The notes below the pieces were generated by a model, which was not told the origin of the DNA, did no database searches, and was given only the letters and a program-made list of their open reading frames with translations. Positions 35,015-42,734 of a stretch of 64,000 nucleotides of DNA are shown here, piece after piece (position 1 is the first letter of the stretch; every line of letters begins with the position of its first letter). Where the stretch lies: positions 1,317,630-1,381,629 of the forward strand of contig NZ_CP040602.1 of NCBI RefSeq assembly GCF_005885815.1. The letters are read 5' to 3'. A program made the position numbers and the translations under genes. This DNA comes from Thiomicrorhabdus sediminis. GTDB lineage: Bacteria > Pseudomonadota > Gammaproteobacteria > Thiomicrospirales > Thiomicrospiraceae.

Positions 35015-36280
35015 ATGTCTCTCACTTCAAACATCGAACACGGCATCCATGTCAACCTACAGCAAATCATTCAGCAGTTGATACAAGTGTTCCTAGTTGG
35101 CCTAACCATTGGAATGACCCGTACCGTTTTGCCGGGATTGGCAGAAAGTGAGTTTGGACTCGCAGCACAAGCTTTTATGAGTTTGGCTTTATTTGTCTTG
35201 ATCTTTGGACTTGTTAAAGCCATTATGAATTTACTGGCCGGTCATCTTAGTGACCGTTTTGGTCGTCGCCGTTTATTGATTGCAGGTTGGCTTCTAGCTA
35301 TACCGGTCCCACTTCTAATCTTCTACGCTCAATCGTGGGCATGGATATTGTGGGCTATGGTTTTTCTGGGCCTTAACCAAGGTTTGTGTTGGTCAATGTC
35401 TCTTAACAGCAAACTGGATTTGGCAAAAGCAAGCCAGAAAGGTTTGATCAACGGATTTAACGAATTCTCAGGTTACGCAGCAGTAGGTATTGCTGGCTGG
35501 ATTACTGCCTATTTGGCGGAACAGTATGGTGCTCGCGAGGCGTTACTCGGATTTGGGTTAGTTGTCATCGGTCTTGGGTTATTTCTAGCATTATGGAAAG
35601 TAATCGATACCCACCCATGGTCAAAATTGCATCAAGAAGTTCACCGAGAGGCATTGGCAGCTAAAGGCGAAACCGTCAGTAATGAGCCGGTTTCACTGAA
35701 AAGTATGATGATTTATGCCACATTCAAGCAAAAAGAGCTGATGGCCCTCAATCAGGCAGGGCTTGTAGAGAAATTCATTGATGCACTGGTATGGGTTTTT
35801 ATGCCGGTATTCTTAATGAGTCAAGCTCAAACTCTAATTCAAGCCAGCGCAATTATCGCTATTTATGGTGTGGTATGGGGTGCATCACAGTTGATTACCG
35901 GACCTCTATCCGATAAATGGGGGCGCCGTGGATTAATCGTAGGAGGCTTTTGGCTTTGCGGAATCAGTAGCCTCTTATTTGTCTGGGTTGAAAGCGTTTG
36001 GGCATGGTCATTATTGGCGGCTGTAATGGGCTTTGGAATGGCTATGCTCTACCCAACACTGGGAGCAGCTGTTGCAGATGTTAGCGAACCTAAATGGCGA
36101 GCCAGTATTTTGGGAATTTATCGTTTTTGGCGTGATTTTGGTTACGCAGCAGGAGCTTTACTAATGGGAGTATTGGCGTTCTATACTGAATCGGTTGTTT
36201 GGCCTTTCTATTTCGTAGGTGTGATGATGTTGTTATCAGGCCTATGGGTCCAATTGGCTTTAAAACCTTATAAAGCATAA
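35015..36280 (+). CDS. MFS transporter (exporter-like)
   Basis: 421 residues with about 12 TM helices. The A-motif GHLSDRFGRRRLLIAG (~75-90) and its C-half copy GPLSDKWGRRGLIVGG are present, the pattern of drug/proton antiporter-type MFS proteins. Substrate cannot be inferred. The ATG is preceded by CAGGAGCAACAC. Control by the three palindromic operators in the promoter, and divergence from the sulfide-type operon, suggest it exports or imports a compound sensed by an ArsR regulator (sulfur, metalloid or thiol conjugate). Confidence 0.88.
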   Translation: MSLTSNIEHGIHVNLQQIIQQLIQVFLVGLTIGMTRTVLPGLAESEFGLAAQAFMSLALFVLIFGLVKAIMNLLAGHLSDRFGRRRLLIAGWLLAIPVPLLIFYAQSWAWILWAMVFLGLNQGLCWSMSLNSKLDLAKASQKGLINGFNEFSGYAAVGIAGWITAYLAEQYGAREALLGFGLVVIGLGLFLALWKVIDTHPWSKLHQEVHREALAAKGETVSNEPVSLKSMMIYATFKQKELMALNQAGLVEKFIDALVWVFMPVFLMSQAQTLIQASAIIAIYGVVWGASQLITGPLSDKWGRRGLIVGGFWLCGISSLLFVWVESVWAWSLLAAVMGFGMAMLYPTLGAAVADVSEPKWRASILGIYRFWRDFGYAAGALLMGVLAFYTESVVWPFYFVGVMMLLSGLWVQLALKPYKA

Positions 36281-36334
36281 CAGTTCGCCGTTTAAGGTCG
36301 ATAGAGCTTTTCATAAAATAATTTTAATCCCGCC

Positions 36335-36371
36335 AAAAAAGCCTTGTTTATTTTAGATAAGGCTTTTTTTC
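36335..36371 (+). terminator. Intrinsic terminator after the MFS gene
   Basis: AAAAAAGCCTT and AAGGCTTTTTTT arms around a ~13-base loop, 55 bases after the stop. Confidence 0.85.
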
Positions 36372-36566
36372 TTTCGTAAAATTTAAAAGTCATTCAAATT
36401 TAATAACGCAGGGAAAATGATTGGGGTTCCGGAATAAGGAACCAGAAAATTCTAAAAGGGAGATATAAACAATCAGAAAAGGGATGTATACAGAGTTGAT
36501 TCAACACTTTATAAGAAAAATAAAGGTCAATAAAAACAATAACTTACACAACAAGAAAAACTAGGA

Positions 36567-36623
36567 ATGGTGCCCAGGGCCGGAGTCGAACCGGCACAGT
36601 GTTTCCACCGGGGGATTTTAAGT
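36567..36623. repeat. Left attachment repeat (57 bp, copy of the tRNA-Leu 3' part)
   Basis: Identical to 52509-52565. Identity ends at the anticodon loop (AGT followed by TATGCG here and CCCCTG in the tRNA). It is the displaced original end of the tRNA gene or the incoming copy from the element. Confidence 0.93.
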
Positions 36624-36722
36624 TATGCGTAAACAGAGGTTGAAGTAACTTCTAGAATCTGCATTTTATCTCTGTGTATCTTGTAATACAAGGATTACCA
36701 AGGGATTTAGACTCTAAAAAAA

Positions 36723-36815
36723 TGCATTCCAGGTGCATGTTGTATAATCGATAAATGCATTCCTGCCAACAAAAAATCAATAACTTAGATAGTTAAATGC
36801 ATTCAAAGTGCATTT
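36723..36815. repeat. TGCATTC repeats near the left end (candidate integrase/excisionase arm sites)
   Basis: TGCATTC occurs at 36723, 36756 and 36798, with further TGCAT(G/T) 11 bases after the first and third (36734 and 36809). The unit TGCATTC-N4-TGCATTT recurs at the other end beside the integrase (52409-52427). Direct repeats one helical turn apart near both ends look like arm-type binding sites. The rest of 36624-37002 shows no gene. Confidence 0.5.
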
Positions 36816-37002
36816 CTTTTTGAAGAATCGCCGAGCAAATAAGACCGAATCCATCTCCATCAAAGCCGCTCAAATACATTGAGAAAATATAATGAACACA
36901 GCTATTGCCAATCATCTTATGGAATAGAAGGTATTTTTGCCTTTAGCAGTCTCGATTTAGGAGTTAATTAATCAGTCTTATTCATAAATCATCGAATCGG
37001 TT

Positions 37003-39564
37003 TTAGAGCTTGTTTAAGTAAACCTTAATAATTTCGTCTAATCGTTCAAGATCTTCTTGGGAAATATATTGTATCGGAAAACTATATTGCTCAATCTGAG
37101 TGACTAGTTGATTTCGTTCGGACAAGCTAGCGTCAATAAGCACCAAGGCTGGATTGAACTTGTGCATTTGATCTAAGCCATTTTGCGCAGTTGGTGCAAT
37201 TTTAAGCTCGACAGACTCCAATTCAGCACTAGCTCGCACTAATGCATTCATAACAGTCAAGTCATGACCGATATAAAGAATTTTAAAACTAGCTGATGCT
37301 GAAGTGGTTTCTTTTAAGGCTGGAGCAACCGCAACCTTTGAAATCGGAAAATACAAACTAAAAGTTGAACCTTGACCATAGGTGCTTTCAACCTCAATGA
37401 TGCCTTTCATCTTTTCGACTAATTCTTTAGTAATACTTAGGCCAATCCCGGTACCTTGTATGTTCGAACTTTCATATCCAAGACGATTAAAGGGTTCAAA
37501 AAGCTTATCAATATCTTCCTTTCTAATGCCAACACCTGTATCAGTGATTATCATCTTCCAATAAGGCACCCCGGATACCTCAACCTTCTCACAAGATAGT
37601 ATTACCTCGCCATTATCACGATTGTATTTAACCGCATTAGACAGAATGTTGAGCAACACCTGTTTGCACTTCAATCGGTCTGTTTCAATCAGGACGTCTT
37701 GCGCCATAGGCTTAACGATTATTTGAATTCCCTTTTGCTTTGCTTGGGTTTCTGTAAGCTTAACCACCTCTGAAACTAAATCTTTAACACCCAATAACTC
37801 AAAATTAAACTCAACCCGCCCGCTTTCAATCTTAGCAAAATCCAAAATATCATTAATCAATGCAAGCAAGTGCTTACCGCTTTTTAAGATAGTTTGAACC
37901 TCATCAAGCGGTTCGTCCTCTAACGGCTCTAGCTCCAGTAGCTGCGCATAGCCAATGATAGCGTTCAGAGGTGTACGCAACTCATGACTCATTGAGGCCA
38001 AAAATTCTGACTTAGCCTGGTTCGCTTGTTTTGCTACTTGCGCCTCTTTTTCAGCCTGTAAGAGAGCTCGTTCAAGCCCTTCTCTTAATTCAACAATCAG
38101 AGTAATGTCTTCTCGAATGGACATGTACTCTTGAATCTCATTTTTGCAATCCAGCATTGGGATAATGTGGGACATAACATAGTATGACGATCCATCTTTT
38201 CGTCGATTTCGGATTTCTCCCTGCCAGATTTTTTTAGACTGAATCGTCGCCCACATTTCCTTGAAAACCGCTCTATCCATTTCAGGGTGGCGTACAATGC
38301 TGTGAGGCTGGCCAATTAGTTCTTGCCTTGAATACCCACTAATTGTGCAAAAATTATCATTAACATCCGTAATCGTGCCATACCTATCGGCACGCGAAAT
38401 AATCAGCGTTTTATCAATCGCTATCTTTTGGTACTTCAAATCAAAAATGAGTTGATCCGTTTTCAAAAGCATCTGATTAAACAAATCAGTTACAACCCCG
38501 ATTTCATCATCTCGTCTAACCTGAACTTGCTTATCATAACGCTCGGTATTAATAATATCTTTTAGTGCCTGCGTGAGATGGCGCATCGGTTTCAGCACCG
38601 ACTCTCTTAGCAAACCTAGCTGCAATAATCCGCCTGCAATCACGATGAGAATTGCCAATAAAAGAACAACTCCTACCTGCAAAGTTTGAATCCATGCCTG
38701 ATTTGAAATCTGGTCTTGAGGAACCATGATTAGATGAAATGCCGCAATATTGTCTTCAGCGTCAAATATTGGGTGAGCCTGATAATACCAACCATCACGT
38801 AGCTTCAAACTACCTGAACTTAAGTCTTTAGAATTGAATGTCCAGTCACTAAATTGTCTGTCCTTTGAAAAATATGGCGCTCGATCCACAACAAATCTTG
38901 AGGTTAAATATCCATCACTGTCTCGCAATCTTTCAAAGACATAATATTCCAGCCCATCATTTTTAAATTCTTCAACAATTTGCTTGAGTCCTTGTGAAAC
39001 CGTCATGAAACCCACTAGCTCTTCAGAATTATCTATAGCAAAAACTGGTTGGCTATTAATGATTCGATAAACATTTGCAAATCCACCTTGTCCAATCTGT
39101 GTGAAAGTGCGCGATGTATCAGCCATCGATTTTCGGATTAACGGATGTTTACTTACGTCTTGCCCGTAACTTTCTGGGTCATAGTCTTTATAAAGAGAAC
39201 GTCCATCGAAGGTGATTGCATGAAAAGCATAATTAATAAAACCAGTCCAGTAAGCAAACTGCTCACGAAGCCGACCCATTTCATTAATTAATGATTGTCT
39301 ATCTTCATAAATTAAGGCCTGGCGAACAATTGAGTTATTGGCTAATACCAACGTAGCCGCATGAAGAATTTTGGCTTTTTTATCAACACGCTCTTCGAGA
39401 AGTAATGCTTGTTTAGTAAAGTGTTGTTTCTTGACTTTTTCTAGATTGTAGTTATGAATGAAAAGCAGTGAAACCAGACTCAAAAGAATCAAAAGACCAA
39501 TGCTGACTATAAACAACTTAACATTGAGTTTTAGCAGGCTTGATGATGTATCTAGATTACGCAT
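37003..39564 (-). CDS. Membrane histidine kinase: cache - HAMP - PAS - HisKA - HATPase - degenerate receiver
   Basis: 853 residues. TM1 (~16-36) and TM2 (~300-322) flank a ~260-residue periplasmic domain of cache type. A HAMP (~325-378), a PAS (~385-490; GYSRQELIGQPHSIVRHPEM), HisKA with SHELRTPLNAIIG (~530) and HATPase with N-box ILSNAVKYN and GTGIGLSI follow. The last ~95 residues resemble a receiver (LVLIDASL) but the acidic pair near its start is absent, so phosphotransfer there is doubtful. It is 15 bases downstream of the REC-HD-GYP gene, which is its likely partner. It is cargo of the island; the ligand is unknown. Confidence 0.9.
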   Translation of the reverse strand: MRNLDTSSSLLKLNVKLFIVSIGLLILLSLVSLLFIHNYNLEKVKKQHFTKQALLLEERVDKKAKILHAATLVLANNSIVRQALIYEDRQSLINEMGRLREQFAYWTGFINYAFHAITFDGRSLYKDYDPESYGQDVSKHPLIRKSMADTSRTFTQIGQGGFANVYRIINSQPVFAIDNSEELVGFMTVSQGLKQIVEEFKNDGLEYYVFERLRDSDGYLTSRFVVDRAPYFSKDRQFSDWTFNSKDLSSGSLKLRDGWYYQAHPIFDAEDNIAAFHLIMVPQDQISNQAWIQTLQVGVVLLLAILIVIAGGLLQLGLLRESVLKPMRHLTQALKDIINTERYDKQVQVRRDDEIGVVTDLFNQMLLKTDQLIFDLKYQKIAIDKTLIISRADRYGTITDVNDNFCTISGYSRQELIGQPHSIVRHPEMDRAVFKEMWATIQSKKIWQGEIRNRRKDGSSYYVMSHIIPMLDCKNEIQEYMSIREDITLIVELREGLERALLQAEKEAQVAKQANQAKSEFLASMSHELRTPLNAIIGYAQLLELEPLEDEPLDEVQTILKSGKHLLALINDILDFAKIESGRVEFNFELLGVKDLVSEVVKLTETQAKQKGIQIIVKPMAQDVLIETDRLKCKQVLLNILSNAVKYNRDNGEVILSCEKVEVSGVPYWKMIITDTGVGIRKEDIDKLFEPFNRLGYESSNIQGTGIGLSITKELVEKMKGIIEVESTYGQGSTFSLYFPISKVAVAPALKETTSASASFKILYIGHDLTVMNALVRASAELESVELKIAPTAQNGLDQMHKFNPALVLIDASLSERNQLVTQIEQYSFPIQYISQEDLERLDEIIKVYLNKL

Positions 39565-39579
39565 CTTCTAAATACCAAT

Positions 39580-40644
39580 CTAATCGACAAACTGTGTAGC
39601 AATCGCTTCAACTTTTGGAAAGACTTTAAGAAAAGCCTCAACGACATCTGGATCAAAATGCTCTCCCTTCTGTTGAAGAATTAATTCTAATGCCGATTTA
39701 GTCGACCAGGCCTTTTTGTATGGTCTTTCCGAAGTCAGAGCATCAAACACATCTGCCAGCCCTACAATACGACCACACAATGGAATTTCTTGACCTTTCA
39801 ACCCATGTGGATAACCTGTTCCGTTGAATTTCTCATGATGCGTCAAAGCAATCTGATAAGCCATTTTTAGCATAGGTGAATCACTTTCTGAAAGAATTTC
39901 AGCACCAATTTTGACGTGGCCTTTCATCAGGATGAACTCCTCATCCGTGAGTTTTCCTGGTTTAAGCAAAATAGTATCGGATACGCCAATTTTTCCAACG
40001 TCATGCATAGGTGAAGCGACTTTTATCAATTGACAGTACTCTCGATCCTGGCCGAGTTCTTCTGCAATTGCCTCAGCTATTAAACTGACTCGCTTTACAT
40101 GATTTCCTGTTTCATTATCTCGATACTCAGCGGCCCGTCCTAAACGGTAGATTATTTCAAGTTTTGCTTTTTCAAGCATTGCAGTCCGTTCTCGAACCTT
40201 CTGATCTAAAATATCGTTTTCAGATTTCAACAAGCGTTTGGCATGATGATTTTCAAGGTGAATTGAAACTCGTTTAAGCAGTTCAATTCTATTGAAGGGC
40301 TTAGTAATATAATCGCTAGCTCCGCCTTCCAGAGCTTTAACTCTACTTTCCTCGTCGACTTGAGCAGTAAGCATAATCACCGGTGGCAGAGTATCTGAAT
40401 CGAGCATTTGTTGCATCAAAGCTAGTACGGCAAAACCATCCATTAATGGCATATTGATATCAAGCAACACTAAATCGAACGATTGTTCTTCGAAGAGCTT
40501 TATCAAATCTAATGGTTGCTTAATGCACGTAATATTATGGTAATCAAGACTATGTAAAGTTGCCTCTATTACATTAAGGTTTACCTGATTATCATCTACA
40601 ACTAAAATTTTGGATGACTTCAAATCGGATACCTTTACTTCCAT
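39580..40644 (-). CDS. REC - HD-GYP response regulator, c-di-GMP phosphodiesterase
   Basis: 354 residues. The receiver (~10-125) has VVDDNQVN, the phospho-acceptor Asp in LVLLDINMPLMDG and Lys in TKPFNR. A coiled coil (~130-170) leads into an HD-GYP domain (~175-345) with NHVKRVS, MHDVGKIG, LTHHEKFNGTGYPHGL and LADVFDALT. This class degrades c-di-GMP to GMP, typically as output of a two-component pair. It lies directly before the histidine kinase gene and after motB in the same direction. The 137-base gap to motB could hold its own promoter. Confidence 0.93.
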   Translation of the reverse strand: MEVKVSDLKSSKILVVDDNQVNLNVIEATLHSLDYHNITCIKQPLDLIKLFEEQSFDLVLLDINMPLMDGFAVLALMQQMLDSDTLPPVIMLTAQVDEESRVKALEGGASDYITKPFNRIELLKRVSIHLENHHAKRLLKSENDILDQKVRERTAMLEKAKLEIIYRLGRAAEYRDNETGNHVKRVSLIAEAIAEELGQDREYCQLIKVASPMHDVGKIGVSDTILLKPGKLTDEEFILMKGHVKIGAEILSESDSPMLKMAYQIALTHHEKFNGTGYPHGLKGQEIPLCGRIVGLADVFDALTSERPYKKAWSTKSALELILQQKGEHFDPDVVEAFLKVFPKVEAIATQFVD

Positions 40645-40781
40645 TCACCTCTCCATGTAACCTAAATACACAATAAAAGCCATGCTTTACAAATGTCAAA
40701 TAATATCTACAAAATTTACATGGTTCAAATTCCAATAAAAACAATTCTTAAAGACATCTAGCAGATTTAATGCTGATTAGA

Positions 40782-41522
40782 TTAAAAATCTTTTTTAATG
40801 ATAATTTCAACTCTCCTGTTGATCTGTTGATTCAATTCGATTGGTAGGCCTTTTGAGTCTCTATTAGGACGTTTAGGTTTGGTATCAGCGTAACCTACCG
40901 CTTTGAGTTTTGATGAATCAACGCCTCTGTCGATAAAGACTTTTAAAACTGAAATTGCACGGCTAGCAGAAAGCTCCCAATTCGATGGGAATTGTTGGGT
41001 ATGGATAGGAATATCGTCCGAATGCCCTTCTATTTCAACTTTAAAGTTATCTAAAGGAAATGTTTTGACTTGATCAGCAATGTCAGAAATCATATCCAAT
41101 GAAGACTTACCTAAGTTACTTGAACCGCTAGGAAAAAGCAGCTCACTTGGCAAATCAATTTTAAGAGAATTTTCTTCTTTTCTTAGCGAGCCAATAACAT
41201 TAATATCATTTTTTTCAAAAACGATTTTTAATTTTGAATATAAGTCTTGTAAAGGAGATTTGTAATCGTCCTTTTCCAGCAATTGTTCATTAATTGCTTG
41301 ACTAATATTCTCAAACTTCTCTTGGCTTACATTCGATACTGACAAAATCAAAACAAAAAAAGCCAGTAATAAAGTGACTGCATCTGCATAAGTAATCAAC
41401 CAATCATCACTCTCTTCGACAAGTTTCTTTTTCTCAAAACTCGACAACGTAATGAACTTTTCTTCTGGATCAATCTTATTTGCCTGTTTATTTTGAAAAG
41501 CGACTGTGGATTTATCTGTCAT
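40782..41522 (-). CDS. motB: MotB-like flagellar stator protein (OmpA/MotB domain)
   Basis: 246 residues. A positively charged cytoplasmic N-terminus is followed by one TM helix (~44-62), TYADAVTLLLAFFVLILS, whose Asp is at the position of the ion-conducting Asp32 of E. coli MotB. A plug/linker and an OmpA-like peptidoglycan-binding domain (~135-240; VEIEGHSDDIPI, SNWELSASRAISVLK, NRRVEI) complete it. With MotA it forms the ion-driven stator that turns the flagellum. It overlaps the motA stop by 4 bases. No other flagellar genes are in the window, so it probably acts on flagella encoded elsewhere. Confidence 0.9.
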   Translation of the reverse strand: MTDKSTVAFQNKQANKIDPEEKFITLSSFEKKKLVEESDDWLITYADAVTLLLAFFVLILSVSNVSQEKFENISQAINEQLLEKDDYKSPLQDLYSKLKIVFEKNDINVIGSLRKEENSLKIDLPSELLFPSGSSNLGKSSLDMISDIADQVKTFPLDNFKVEIEGHSDDIPIHTQQFPSNWELSASRAISVLKVFIDRGVDSSKLKAVGYADTKPKRPNRDSKGLPIELNQQINRRVEIIIKKDF

Positions 41523-42313
41523 CGTTTTGTTCTACTGAATTGATACTTGGGTTCGATGTAGGCATTCATAGCATCCTCAATAACAAAAGGAGATGCTCCC
41601 TCAGATAACAAAGTTAAGCCTTCAATTAAAATTTGGTTTCTGTAAAATTCGAGATCCTGTTTTTGTTCAACTTTTCTTGCTGCTGGTTTAAGAACAATTT
41701 GTGCCAATAAAACACCATATAAAGTTGTTAGCAACGCAATAGCTAAACCAGACCCCATCTGCGAGTAATCGCCTTCCATGTGGTTTAACATTATTATTAG
41801 ACCAACAAGCGTTCCAACCATGCCAAAAGCTGGTGCCGCCGAGGCCATTGTAAGTAAAACTTTTGCTTGAACCATATTGCGTTCATATATGTATTGTTGT
41901 TGGTGAAGCATCAAACTTTTCAGTTTATTTCCACTATATCCGTTCACTAAATAAGTATAGGACTGCTTTAAAAAGTTAAGTTCCCCACTGGGAATAGAAA
42001 TTGCCTGTTCCAACTTAATTACGCCTTCCTGCCTAGCAATTTGCGACCAGTCTATTAAAGTACCAACATCTTTGTAAAAAGTAACAGGGTTTACTTTAGA
42101 AGCAACCAAGGCATAACCAATTTCTTTTATTGCTAATAAAACATTTCTTCCTTCGTAAGAGATCATTGCCGAAGCCAATGTCCCCCCAACAACCATCAAA
42201 AAACTCGATAGACTGAAAAACATTAATAAATTGTTAGTGTTAAGAATGATGGCCGAGATGAAAAGGAATACACCTAATAAAAAGCCAAGAAGCGCTGATA
42301 CGGATATATGCAT
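41519..42313 (-). CDS. motA: MotA-like flagellar stator protein
   Basis: 264 residues with four hydrophobic segments (~7-25, ~32-50, ~148-170, ~183-205). Features shared with MotA/PomA are VVGGTLASAMIS after TM2, the long cytoplasmic loop, and APAFGMVGTLVGLIIML in TM3, which packs around the MotB helix. The ATG at 42313 is preferred over the GTG one codon earlier because of an AAGAGA seven bases upstream. PomA-like length and the GTL motif point to the flagellar rather than ExbB/TolQ group. It is the first gene of the minus-strand cargo operon motA-motB-HD-GYP-kinase. Confidence 0.9.
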   Translation of the reverse strand: MHISVSALLGFLLGVFLFISAIILNTNNLLMFFSLSSFLMVVGGTLASAMISYEGRNVLLAIKEIGYALVASKVNPVTFYKDVGTLIDWSQIARQEGVIKLEQAISIPSGELNFLKQSYTYLVNGYSGNKLKSLMLHQQQYIYERNMVQAKVLLTMASAAPAFGMVGTLVGLIIMLNHMEGDYSQMGSGLAIALLTTLYGVLLAQIVLKPAARKVEQKQDLEFYRNQILIEGLTLLSEGASPFVIEDAMNAYIEPKYQFSRTKR

Positions 42314-42316
42314 CAC

Positions 42317-42734
42317 AAAATCTCTTAATTTACATTTTACAGATATTTAACCTCATCAATTAAAGGCTAAACATATATTAACAGGCTATCAGTGTTTTAC
42401 TTATTGTGAAATTTATTGTGATACTTAATTTTTGTTTTTTTAAAAAAATCTAATTGATTTTAATAATGTCATAAAACTGTAACCTTGCAGTTATTACACT
42501 TCATCCTGTACAACCATTAACCACATTTGTATAATTATATCGTTTATATTGTACAACTTTGAATAAACATTCAGTTATGTAACATTGAAATTGTTATCTG
42601 GCCTAAAAGCTATATACTTAGTGAAATAAACAAGAAATCTAATAAATCGCGCAAAGCTTTTATGTCAAATTTCAATTTTGAATATTGTTAAACTTTGATG
42701 TGATTTAGTTCCTTTAACGAAAGGACATATAAAT
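42317..42734. other. AT-rich divergent promoter region between motA and the PhnD-GGDEF-EAL gene
   Basis: Very AT-rich, with no gene and no clear terminator. Several -10-like hexamers are present on both strands but none stands out with a matching -35; no flagellar sigma-28 site was recognised. Confidence 0.4.
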
